From the NCBI GenBank assembly GCA_022824805.1, contig JAJDZE010000170.1:1-55799 (forward strand): a stretch of DNA of 55,799 bases. Direction: 5' to 3'. Shown piece by piece: positions 1 through 7,206 of the stretch (its first letter is position 1; each line of letters begins with the position of its first letter). The notes beneath the pieces were generated by a model. That model saw only the letters and a program-made list of their open reading frames with translations. It was not told the origin of the DNA and did no database searches. A program made the position numbers and the translations under genes. Source of the stretch: Acidimicrobiia bacterium (GTDB lineage: Bacteria; Actinomycetota; Acidimicrobiia; Acidimicrobiales; Poriferisodalaceae).

Positions 1-1
1 C

Positions 2-205
2 GCCGACATCGCCGACCCCGACCAGCCCCACCAGCACCTCACCGCCCCACGCGCCCTGCGAGAACTCGACCGCATCCGCCAAGTCCAGCTCGCCGCCGAC
101 CACAACCGCATCACCCTCACCACCCGACGCAGCCCCCTCCAAGCCCAAATCCTCGCCGCCACCCAAACACCCACCCGAACCTGGGACAAAGCCCAAATCC
201 ACTAG
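2..205 (+). pseudogene. Transposase C-terminus (edge-truncated)
   Basis: An open frame enters from the left edge and ends at TAG 203-205 after 67 residues. It is rich in Arg, Gln and Thr. The stretches ALRELDRIRQVQL and PLQAQILAATQTPTRTWDKA resemble the C-terminal tail of IS1634/IS4-type DDE transposases in actinobacteria. No catalytic residue is inside the window, so neither family nor intactness can be settled. It sits next to toxin-antitoxin and restriction remnants, which fits a mobile-element-rich island. Confidence 0.45.
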
Positions 206-489
206 CCCCGGCCACCGCCAGCGCCGATGTAGTGAAAACACCAACCCGCCGCGCCCCCGCTGACCAGCACAAACACAAAACACCCGCCAAATTCGGGTCC
301 GATACCGAAATCTGGCCGCGGTGCTGTTGGCGAGCGACTTCGTTGGTTGCTTGCCCGAAGCCCCGAGCGACCTGGCGGCCGACCATCGCCGGTAGCTGAC
401 CGAGTCTCCGGCCGTCAACGAGACGTCGGTTGACGCCCCGTGCTGCATCTGCTGGAGCGGGTGCGCCCCACCGGCAATACGTTGGGCGA

Positions 490-735
490 GTGGACGCGAT
501 TTCAATTCGACAGCTTCGGAGGGATGCGGACGACGTCGTGGACAGGGTGCGGGCGGGTGAACGGCTCATCGTGACGCGGGCGGGGCGGCCGATCGCCGAG
601 CTGCGCCCGCTGCCTCGACGGGCGCTCGACGCAGCGACGTTGCTTGAGCGGTGGCGACACCTCCCGAGCGTTGATCCGAAGCGCTTGCGCGCCGATGTCG
701 ATGACGTGCTGGAAGCGTCGCTGCAGTGGCGATGA
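490..735 (+). CDS. Phd/YefM-type antitoxin, orphan
   Basis: Encodes about 81 residues from GTG 490, which gives the typical opening (M)DAISIRQLRRDADDVVDRV. An upstream ATG at 430 would add 20 untypical residues. The ISIRQLR...V..GERLIVTRAGRPIAEL pattern is the DNA-binding half of Phd/YefM antitoxins. These proteins neutralise a VapC- or Doc-type toxin and repress their own operon. The variable C-terminus (RHLPSVDPKRLRADVDDVLEASLQWR) would be the toxin-binding arm. The toxin frame that overlaps its stop codon is broken, so this is probably an orphan antitoxin. Confidence 0.75.
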   Translation: MDAISIRQLRRDADDVVDRVRAGERLIVTRAGRPIAELRPLPRRALDAATLLERWRHLPSVDPKRLRADVDDVLEASLQWR

Positions 736-802
736 TGCTGACGCCTACTGAGCATTCGTAACCGCTGACGATGAGTACGACGAGGCGCACGGCGTAGCGT
801 GA
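732..802 (+). pseudogene. VapC-like toxin remnant (internal deletion)
   Basis: The stop codon of the antitoxin overlaps ATGATGCTG (732-740), the usual position for a PIN-domain toxin start. That frame reads MMLTPTEHS and stops. From 752, one frame over, AFVTADDEYDEAHGVA followed by TGA 800-802 resembles the last residues of VapC toxins (VTAD...Y..AH). The simplest reading is a toxin gene that has lost nearly all of its middle. The match is short, so this rests largely on position and on the two end motifs. Confidence 0.4.
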
Positions 803-806
803 GCCG

Positions 807-926
807 GTGCCTGCTCGGGATGCGAAGGCGTTGGTGCAGAAGCTGTGGGACTTCTGCGATGTGCTGCGTGATGACGGTTTGTCCTATGGCGATTATTGTG
901 AGCACTCTGGGGATGTCGCGATCGAT
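807..926 (+). pseudogene. hsdM: hsdM 5' fragment (type I methylase N-terminus)
   Basis: From GTG 807 the frame reads PARDAKALVQKLWDFCDVL followed by RDDGLSYGDYCEH. This is the conserved N-terminus of type I restriction N6-adenine methylases (Q.LW..C..LRDDGVSYGDY). Homology stops near position 905, just before the left end of the IS21 element at 927. The catalytic part is found beyond the IS element at 3230-4219. Roughly 100 residues that normally join the two parts are missing, so the gene suffered a deletion as well as an insertion. Confidence 0.75.
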
Positions 927-948
927 GCTCAGCGAAAGTCGCGGTGGG
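927..948. repeat. IS21 left terminal inverted repeat
   Basis: Reads GCTCAGCGAAAGTCGCGG and onward. It matches the reverse complement of 3187-3208 at about 17 of 21 positions (GCTCA, GAA and CGCGGTGG are shared). The exact outer base is uncertain. Confidence 0.65.
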
Positions 949-977
949 ATCGTGGGTGCTGGCTTGGTGGGGTGAGG

Positions 978-1766
978 CTAGCGGGTGCTCGGTTGGGTGG
1001 GCTGGGTGGCGGTGATCTGGAGGCTGTCGTGTTCGCGCAGGCGCCAGCTGGGTCCTCGGATGTTGAACACGATGGCGTTGTGCATGAGTCGGTCCAGGAT
1101 GGCTGCGGCGATGACGGGGTCGCCGAAGATGTCGCCCCAGTCGGGCAGTCCTCGGTTGGTGGTGACGATGGTGGGGTGGCCTTTTTGGTAGCGGGTGTTG
1201 ACGACCTCGAAGAACCAGGCGGCTTCGGCTTGGGTCTTGTGCCTGATGAGGCCGACGTCGTCGATGACGAGCACTGTGGGGGCGGTGTAGGCCTTGATCT
1301 TGGTGGAGGCGTTGCCGTCGTGGTCGGCTCGCAGGAGGGTTTTGACCATGGCGTCGGCGGTGCTGAAGTAGCCGCGGTAGCCGGCTTCGACGGCGGCGAT
1401 GGCCAACGCGACGGCGAGGTGGGTCTTGCCGCAGCCGGGCTGGCCCAGGAACAGGACCGGTCGTTGCTCGTCGATGAAGCGCAGGGTGGCGAGGTCGGCG
1501 ACGAGCTTGGGGTCGATCGAGGGCTGGAAGTCGAAGTCGAAGTCCTCGATGCGGCGGTGGAACGGGAAGCGGGCGTAGCGCATGCGCGCGGCGAGGCGCC
1601 GGTCGCGGTCTGCTGAGGCTTGGATGGCGACGAGCCGGGCCAGGAACTCGATGTGGGTCCAGTCCTCGGTTCGGGCTTGGTCGGCGAGGCCGGCGAACGA
1701 GGCGGCGGCGGCGTCGAGTTTGAGGTAGCCGAGGTCGGACTTGATCTGCTCATAGAGACTGCTCAC
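978..1766 (-). CDS. istB: IstB, IS21 transposition helper ATPase
   Basis: A 262-residue AAA+ ATPase of the IstB/DnaC type, which assists the IstA transposase in target capture. The Walker A motif is GQPGCGKT (about residues 108-115) and the Walker B motif VLVIDD (about 165-170). The N-terminal LARLVAIQ..RDRRLAARMRYARFP segment is the family's helical domain. The start overlaps the end of istA by 4 bp, which suggests translational coupling. The length is normal and the gene looks intact, so the element may still be active. Confidence 0.93.
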   Translation of the reverse strand: MSSLYEQIKSDLGYLKLDAAAASFAGLADQARTEDWTHIEFLARLVAIQASADRDRRLAARMRYARFPFHRRIEDFDFDFQPSIDPKLVADLATLRFIDEQRPVLFLGQPGCGKTHLAVALAIAAVEAGYRGYFSTADAMVKTLLRADHDGNASTKIKAYTAPTVLVIDDVGLIRHKTQAEAAWFFEVVNTRYQKGHPTIVTTNRGLPDWGDIFGDPVIAAAILDRLMHNAIVFNIRGPSWRLREHDSLQITATQPTQPSTR

Positions 1767-3082
1767 TGGTGGGCCTCTGGGTGTTCGTCGACGACGTGGG
1801 GGTAGCGCTGGGCGAGGTCGACGGGGTCGACCTCGAAGCCGTCGCCGATGTCGAGCTGGCAGGCGGGCTCGGGGCTCGTGGTGATCAGCCGCAGCACCGG
1901 CCCGCCGGGCCGGTCGGTCATGGCTGCGGTCTGTGCTGCGTGGCGATGCGCGGGGTCCCAGACCTCGACGTGACGGCCGGCGACAAGGGTGTGGGTGGCC
2001 ACGAGGCGGCCGGCCCAGCGCACCTCGACGACATTTGAGTCCACGCCTCGGCGGATCTCGACGCGCTGGCCCAGGGTCTCGGGCGGGACCGAGTAGCGGG
2101 CGCCGTCGATGGACACGAACGGCACGATGTTGTGCACGCGGCGGGACTCGACGTAGTCGGTGTCGAACCGGTCCGCCGGGGGCGGCGACAAGAACGGCAG
2201 CTCGATCACGGCCCGATCGGCGGGGCGGGCGCCGGTCGTTCTCGATTCGACGGCATGCACGTTCGCGTCCAGCCAGACCGCCGCTCGATGGTTGAGCTCG
2301 TCAAGCGAGGCGGGGATGCCCTGGGCCTCGATCTCGGGCAGAAACGTTTGCCGGAGCTGGCGGAACGGCCGCTCGACCTTGCCCTTGCGCTTCGCGTCGC
2401 CGGCCTTGCACGGGGTGATCTTGGTGCCGTGATGTGCAGCAAACGCGACCGTCGGCGGATGCAGCACGAACCGGCGCCCCTGCGCCGACCCCAGCGCCCC
2501 CATCCGATCCGTGCGGCACGCTGCGGGGACCCCGCCGACGGTCTCGAAGAACCGGACCATGCCCTCAAAGGTGTGCTCACGGTCCTCGCTCGTGGTGAAC
2601 CACCAGACCCGCTGCCGGGACCAGCACATGATCATCCCGAAACACCGCAACGGCCCGCTCCAGCCCCACCGGCGCGCCCAATCATCGAGATGGCAGAAAT
2701 CGAACTGGGCCTCCTCGCCCGGGTCGGTGTGAATCGGCACCGACACCCGATCCGCAGCCCGGAACCGAGGCCCCCGGATCCGGCGCAGCTCCCGGGTCAC
2801 CGTCGAATAGCCCCCCGAGAAGCCCTCAGCCGCCAAACAGCGGAACACGCTGATCCCCAACAAGCGAGGATGATCACCGATCAGCCCCCGCACCCTCTCG
2901 GACCAAAAGGCGTTCATCACCTTCGCCTCATCAGGCACCGGCCGCCTCGCCGGCGGCGACCCCTGCTTCAGCCGCTTCGAGATCGTCGCCGGATGCCAAC
3001 CGGTCTCCGCCGAGATCTCCTCCAACGTCCAACCCTGCTCGCGCAGGTCCTTGATGTTCACGTAGGTCTCCTGGTTCATCAT
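1763..3082 (-). CDS. istA: IstA, IS21 DDE transposase
   Basis: A 439-residue transposase starting at MMNQETYVNIKDLREQGWTL. This start (3082, or the adjacent ATG at 3079) has GGAG about 10 nt upstream, and the 31-residue upstream extension is untypical. The N-terminal HTH lies at about residues 8-40 (EEISAETGWHPATISKRL). The DDE core includes EEAQFDF and CRTDRMGA, and the last acid lies in KGKVERPF. A C-terminal Mu-type domain follows (GARYSVPPETLGQRVEIR). It acts with IstB on the terminal repeats. Confidence 0.93.
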   Translation of the reverse strand: MMNQETYVNIKDLREQGWTLEEISAETGWHPATISKRLKQGSPPARRPVPDEAKVMNAFWSERVRGLIGDHPRLLGISVFRCLAAEGFSGGYSTVTRELRRIRGPRFRAADRVSVPIHTDPGEEAQFDFCHLDDWARRWGWSGPLRCFGMIMCWSRQRVWWFTTSEDREHTFEGMVRFFETVGGVPAACRTDRMGALGSAQGRRFVLHPPTVAFAAHHGTKITPCKAGDAKRKGKVERPFRQLRQTFLPEIEAQGIPASLDELNHRAAVWLDANVHAVESRTTGARPADRAVIELPFLSPPPADRFDTDYVESRRVHNIVPFVSIDGARYSVPPETLGQRVEIRRGVDSNVVEVRWAGRLVATHTLVAGRHVEVWDPAHRHAAQTAAMTDRPGGPVLRLITTSPEPACQLDIGDGFEVDPVDLAQRYPHVVDEHPEAHQ

Positions 3083-3186
3083 GGAGAGCGACTCCTCCAG
3101 CGCAGTCGATGCTTGGTCGCTCGACACGCTGGAGGAGTCACCGCTCCCAAAGGCGGATAGGCAAAGCCAGGCCACACGACCCCGAC

Positions 3187-3208
3187 ACCACCGCGCAATT
3201 CAGTGAGC
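3187..3208. repeat. IS21 right terminal inverted repeat
   Basis: The reverse complement begins GCTCACTGAATTGCGCGGTG and pairs with the left end at 927-948. It lies about 105 bp upstream of the istA start and 21 bp before the resumed hsdM sequence. Confidence 0.65.
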
Positions 3209-3229
3209 GCAGAACGCGACTACCGCTGA

Positions 3230-4219
3230 GCGCTCACACCTCGGGCGCTCATCAATGCCATCGTCGATGTGATGCGGCCCGAGCCCGGCCACCGCATCTG
3301 CGATCCGGCGTGCGGCACCGGCGGGTTCTTCTTGGGCGCGTACCGGTCGATCGTCGAGCGGCACTCGCCGTTGGAGCCCGACCAGGCCGAGCACTTGCGG
3401 TCGGGTGCGTTCACGGGTTGGGAGATCGCTGATCTGCCGGCGCGGCTGTGTGCGATGAACATGTTGCTGCACGGCATCGAGAGTCCCGAGTCGGACTCGC
3501 CGATCGTGGTGGACGATGCTTTGCGGGACTTGCCGGGCAGGCCGTTCGACATGGTGCTGACCAATCCGCCGTTCGGCCGGTCGTCGTCGGACAGCTATGA
3601 GCGGGAGGATTTCTGGGCGACGACCCGCAACAAGCAGCTCAACTTCGTCCAGCACGTCGTGAGCCTGCTGCGCATCGGCGGCGACGCAGCCGTGGTGGTT
3701 CCCGACAACGTGCTGTTCGAAGCCGGAGCGGGCGAAACGATCCGCCGACGGCTGCTGGCCGACTGCGAGGTCCACACGCTGCTGCGCCTGCCGACGGGGA
3801 TCTTCTACGCCCAGGGTGTCAAGGCCAACGTGCTGTTCTTCCGCCGCCGCGAAGGCGCCGCCGAGCCGTGGACCCGCGAGTTGTGGGTGTATGACCTGCG
3901 CACCAACAAGCACTTCACGCTCAAACAGAACCCGCCCACCAGGACTGACCTGGACGACTTCGTCTCCTGCTACCGCGCCGACGCCCGCCACAAGCGCACC
4001 GAGTCCGAACGGTTCAAGCGCTACGCCTACGACGAGCTGATCGCCCGTGACAAGGTCAGCTTGGACTTGTTCTGGCTGAGAGACGAGAGCCTCGAAGACG
4101 CCGACAACCTGCCGCCCCCCGACGTCCTCGCGGCTGAGATCGCCGAAGACCTCGAAGCCGCCCTCGCCGAGATCCAAGCCCTCGCCGACAGCCTGACGCG
4201 TACTGCCGAAGCCGAGTGA
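3230..4219 (+). pseudogene. hsdM: hsdM catalytic and C-terminal fragment
   Basis: Homology resumes right after an in-frame TGA (3227-3229) with LTPRALINAIVDVMRPEPG, the region just before the SAM-binding motif. Motif I is DPACGTGGFF and motif IV is TNPPFG. Conserved downstream blocks (LNFVQHVVSLLRIGG, AVVVPDNVLFE, LLRLPTGIFYAQGVKANVLFF) and the C-terminal helices are all present up to TGA 4219. A truncated protein might start at an internal ATG, but it would lack the N-terminal domain needed for HsdS and DNA binding. No hsdS or hsdR follows, so the system is dead. Confidence 0.9.
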
Positions 4220-4423
4220 GTCGCCGCCGGCCGCGAGCCGCGTGGCTTCCGTCGGATGGTCGTGGCCCTGTCGTCGGCAGCGGAAGCCGCGTACCCTCGT
4301 CAGGGATTCTTGTAACACCCCTGGTGCACGCTGGAGTTCGTGCACTTGCCGACGAGTCGCTGTGCTGAGCGACGCACAGGTCGACAAGTCGTCCGACCGT
4401 CCATCTGCCGAAGGGAGGGGATC

Positions 4424-4698
4424 GTGAGTGACCGCACCGGCATCGAGTGGACCGAAGCGACATGGAAGCCGATTGGGTCAGAGACATACGTGAGCAGTGC
4501 GCCGCGGCAGAGGTCGCGTTCTTCTTCAAGCAGTGGGGCGGCCGCACACCCAAAGCTGGCGGACGTGAGCTGGATGGCGGTCTATACAGCGCACTGCCCG
4601 GGCCTCGGAAGTCCTCGGGCCGTGTGCCCGTCAAAATCAACCGAGTGATTCGTTCTGCGGCTCATGGCTCATCTTCGACTCCTGCGCGGGGTCTGTAG
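4424..4698 (+). pseudogene. DUF5131 (phage Gp37/Gp68-like) gene, internally deleted
   Basis: The start GTG 4424 follows a strong GGGAGGGG ribosome site and reads VSDRTGIEWTEATWKP, the signature N-terminus of DUF5131 proteins. At about 4463 the sequence jumps, in another frame, to WVRDIREQCAAAEVAFFFKQ followed by WGGRTPKAGGRELDG, the signature C-terminus of the same family. Some 150-200 residues between these ends, including the expected Cys cluster, are missing. DUF5131 proteins occur in phages and defence-like loci. This copy is certainly non-functional. Confidence 0.75.
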
Positions 4699-4816
4699 AT
4701 CGGCTGGTTGACGTTGATCCTCTGCCGATGAGCCTGGTACCTGAGGCCTGAGGTCGTACGAGCCGTCCCGAGTCGTGTTCGCGGTGGCTCGGACGACACA
4801 ATTCCTTCTCGGCATA

Positions 4817-4855
4817 CATATCGCACATATCAAACTGTATGATATGTGCGATATG
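4817..4855. promoter_or_regulatory. Perfect 15-bp inverted repeat over an ATPase start codon
   Basis: CATATCGCACATATC (4817-4831) and GATATGTGCGATATG (4841-4855) are exact reverse complements separated by 9 nt. The patch is AT-rich inside GC-rich DNA. The preferred start codon ATG 4853 is the last three bases of the right arm, and another in-frame ATG (4844) is also inside it. It could be an operator, possibly for the ATPase's own C-terminal winged helix, or an RNA hairpin hiding the start codon. The symmetry is seen directly; the function is inferred. Confidence 0.6.
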
Positions 4856-5911
4856 TCTCCTCAGTTGCTCAGCCGGAGGCCCTTGACGGCATCGGCACGT
4901 GATCAGCAGTTTTTTGTCGCTGGTTCGGAACTGGACCGGCTGCGCGGGGCCGTGAAGTTCGGCCTGAACGTCCACGTCGGCGGCGGCCCCGGCTCGGGCA
5001 AGACCACGCTGTTGCGCCGTATTGAGCACGAGTGCGGTAGTGCGGCAGTCTTCGTCAGGGCTGAGCCGTCGTCCTCCACGACAACCTTGCTCGATGAGGT
5101 TGCGCGCGCAATCAGGCAGCCAGACGACTATCGCCCTTCGAGACGGCCTACAGGCACGGAACTCGATGTGCGATACCTCGAAGACGTGCTCAGCCACGCG
5201 ATCGACAGCTGGGGCGATGAATCCGAACCACCCGAAGTGGTGCTCGTGGATGGAGCGGTCCGCGAACACCTGCACGTGCTGTTTGGCCGGTACCGCGATG
5301 CGCTGTGGGAACTGCCGCTGACGTGGATTGTCGCTAGCAGGCTCGCGAGCCCGCCGCGGCCTGCCGATGCGTTCTTTGATCGATCCATCCAACTTGATCC
5401 GTGGCCTATTCGCCGCATCCAGCGCCTCATCGAGACGCGGATGCCCGACTGGTCTGTCGGATGGTGCGCGGATGTGGCGGCGACTCTGGGGCCGGCCACT
5501 CCGACGCAAGCGCTCTTGGACTTGCAATCGCTCGCTCTCGGTGGAGACCAGACCGCGCTGATTGCTGCTTTGGCAGATGATCGATCACAAGTCGCTGAGT
5601 TGCCTGTTCGGCTGCGCAAATTCTATGCGGCACTCTGTCAAGCAGGGCCGACTCATGCTGGTGATGAGTGGCTGCTCGAAACAGCGGGCGTCACCAGGTC
5701 GAGAGTCGTGCACTGGCTCAAGGAACTCGAGGCGCTCGGGCTTGTGGAGGCCGAAAGGGACGGCCGTCGGGTGAACTACACGGCGCGTCGTTACTCCTAC
5801 TTGTCGAAGCTGCTCGGAAATCAGGCTGCCAGCCGAGCCGCTTCCGACCAAGATGCAGTTCGCAGTGTGGTCGAGGCATCCCGAGCAGTTGCTGAGGCCG
5901 AGCCGTTCTGA
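4853..5911 (+). CDS. P-loop ATPase with C-terminal winged helix
   Basis: From ATG 4853 it encodes 352 residues. Walker A is GGGPGSGKTT (about 43-52). A Walker B-like strand VVLVDG (about 129-134) lacks the usual acidic residue after the Asp. The C-terminal about 70 residues (RKFYAALCQAG...LLETAGVTRSRVVHWLKELEALGLVEAERDGRRVNYTAR) form a winged helix. The layout recalls Orc/Cdc6-like or STAND regulators, but I do not recognise the family. No Shine-Dalgarno precedes 4853, so leaderless translation or an upstream start (GTG 4775) is possible. The next ATPase gene follows after 14 bp. Confidence 0.7.
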   Translation: MSPQLLSRRPLTASARDQQFFVAGSELDRLRGAVKFGLNVHVGGGPGSGKTTLLRRIEHECGSAAVFVRAEPSSSTTTLLDEVARAIRQPDDYRPSRRPTGTELDVRYLEDVLSHAIDSWGDESEPPEVVLVDGAVREHLHVLFGRYRDALWELPLTWIVASRLASPPRPADAFFDRSIQLDPWPIRRIQRLIETRMPDWSVGWCADVAATLGPATPTQALLDLQSLALGGDQTALIAALADDRSQVAELPVRLRKFYAALCQAGPTHAGDEWLLETAGVTRSRVVHWLKELEALGLVEAERDGRRVNYTARRYSYLSKLLGNQAASRAASDQDAVRSVVEASRAVAEAEPF

Positions 5912-5925
5912 AGGGCCCCAGGAAC

Positions 5926-6927
5926 ATGACTCTGTCGTTGGAAGCACTCGCCGACGCGTACGCATTCGAGAGCAGTCCGAGGCGCGCGGACCTCGGCGTG
6001 CTGCACGTTCCGTTCGACGAGCTGACTGGCAGCAACAGGACCGAGGCTCGACTGGATGCGTCAGCTCGACGACATGAGCCCATCGCCTTGATCGGCGCAA
6101 GCGGTTGCGGCAAGTCGAGCGTTATCGCCCATGTGCTCGGGCCGACCGCGGAGGGTGTCGTGCCGGTGTACGTCCCGCTGGTCGCCGCACCATCCCAGAC
6201 CGTTGACACTCCAGAGCATCTGGCAGATCATCTGCTGGCGACTCTCGTCCGACTTGCTGGCTCGACTGGCGAGCAAGTCGAGCGGGACTTGGCGGATACG
6301 ACAACCGTCACGACCCGGGTGCGCCGTGGTCGTGCCGGTTACGCAGGCCGGTGGATTGGTGCGGATGTCGCTGCCGAGGTACTGCACCAGGCGCAGACTG
6401 AGAGGAACGCCACGCTCGCTGACAAGACCGATGCTCTGGCTCAGATACTCGACACGGTTGCTGACGGGCACCTTGTGCCGGTGATCGTGTTCGACGACAC
6501 CGACCGATGGCTCAGTTACGAAAGCGTTGAGTTGGTTGCAAAGTTCTTCGCAGAGGGTGTCCGGTGGCTCTTGGAACTTCCCGCCGCGCTTGTCGTGGCG
6601 GTGCACCCTCGCTACTTCGCGACCACGTCACCGGCTGAGTTGCTGGGCTACCTAGACACGCGCATCGACATCCCCAGCTTGGAATCGGCAAGTGCCGTCG
6701 ACGCGATCTTGCGCAGGCGAATCGAGACGATCGTCGGTGCATCCGGCACGAGTCTGACTGAAGTTCTCGCCTCAGGCGCATCGGACGCGGTGCTCGCGGT
6801 GTACCGAGAGTCCGGTTCACTCCGGCGGGCACTTCAGGTGTGCCACACCGCACTGCACGATGCCCTGAGCGATGGTGCGCAAGTGATCAGCGCCCGCCAC
6901 GTCGTCGCAGCGGCAAGTGCCGGATGA
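5926..6927 (+). CDS. P-loop ATPase, partner of the upstream ATPase
   Basis: Encodes 333 residues from ATG 5926, preceded by CCAGGAAC as ribosome site. Walker A is GASGCGKS (about 57-64) and Walker B is VPVIVFDDTDRW (about 185-196). The remainder is helical AAA-like sequence (SLRRALQVCHTALHDAL near the end) with no recognisable effector domain or membrane segment. The 14-bp spacing to the upstream ATPase implies one operon and joint action. Both genes are intact while every other non-IS gene around them is broken apart from an orphan antitoxin. Their role is unknown to me. Confidence 0.7.
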   Translation: MTLSLEALADAYAFESSPRRADLGVLHVPFDELTGSNRTEARLDASARRHEPIALIGASGCGKSSVIAHVLGPTAEGVVPVYVPLVAAPSQTVDTPEHLADHLLATLVRLAGSTGEQVERDLADTTTVTTRVRRGRAGYAGRWIGADVAAEVLHQAQTERNATLADKTDALAQILDTVADGHLVPVIVFDDTDRWLSYESVELVAKFFAEGVRWLLELPAALVVAVHPRYFATTSPAELLGYLDTRIDIPSLESASAVDAILRRRIETIVGASGTSLTEVLASGASDAVLAVYRESGSLRRALQVCHTALHDALSDGAQVISARHVVAAASAG

Positions 6928-6971
6928 CACATGCGTGGGCAAGCTGGATGGGCTCGGCTCAGGCAGCGTGG

Positions 6972-7085
6972 TCAACGCCGACGTATTGCAATCACGGCCG
7001 CGGCGTCTCTTGACAGCACGACGACGGTTCGCCGGCCGCTTGGTTCGCCCAGATCGCCCCAGTAGATCTCGCTGCGGGCTACCAC
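6972..7085 (-). pseudogene. Truncated MazF/PemK-like toxin
   Basis: From GTG 7085 on the minus strand the frame reads VVARSEIYWGDLGEPSGRR then TVVVLSRDAAAVI. This matches the first beta-strands of MazF/PemK endoribonuclease toxins (GE.WW.DLG.P.GR.PVVVLSRD). It then ends in AIRRR and TGA (6972-6974) after 37 residues, about a third of the normal length of about 110. The start overlaps the stop of an antitoxin-like frame, the normal operon layout. It cannot be an active toxin. Confidence 0.6.
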
Positions 7086-7192
7086 GGGGGCGCTGTCTCG
7101 GCCGCCAGCCGCGTCGCTGCCTCGACGAGAGTTCGATCTTGGGGCTCACGGCGATACGCAGCGACCAATTCGGTATCCGCGGCGGGCTGGTA
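7079..7192 (-). pseudogene. Antitoxin C-terminal remnant (MazE-like partner)
   Basis: A minus-strand frame reads DTELVAAYRREPQDRTLVEA then ATRLAAETAPPW and stops at TAG (7079-7081), overlapping the toxin GTG at 7083-7085. ALV.AY...P.DR...EA..LA....PPW is the familiar C-terminal arm of small antitoxins encoded just before MazF-like toxins. There is no start codon and no DNA-binding N-terminus. The frame runs into the start of the sulfotransferase gene on the opposite strand, so its 5' part has been lost. Confidence 0.5.
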
Positions 7193-7206
7193 CGTTGACC
7201 GGCCGT

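Larger units (their letters stand above)
927..3208 (-). mobile_element. IS21-family insertion sequence
   Basis: An element of about 2.28 kb with two overlapping minus-strand genes, istA (3082 to 1763) and istB (1766 to 978). It is bounded by imperfect inverted repeats at 927-948 and 3187-3208, which share GCTCA..GAA...CGCGGTG. Gene order, overlap and size are typical of IS21. It lies inside a type I methylase gene whose halves flank it. No convincing target duplication was identified, partly because the surrounding hsdM sequence is itself rearranged. Confidence 0.9.

Noticed and set aside
1933-3160. Plus-strand frames over istA
   Set aside because: Arg/Pro-rich antisense shadows of the transposase.
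914-3219. Target-site duplication of the IS21 element
   Set aside because: Only CGCGA is shared by the flanks and it is not placed at both outer ends; the host gene is rearranged.
4640-4790. tRNA 3' end or attachment site suggested by a TTCGACTCC stretch
   Set aside because: No acceptor stem, anticodon arm or CCA-like end can be built around it, and no duplicate was found.
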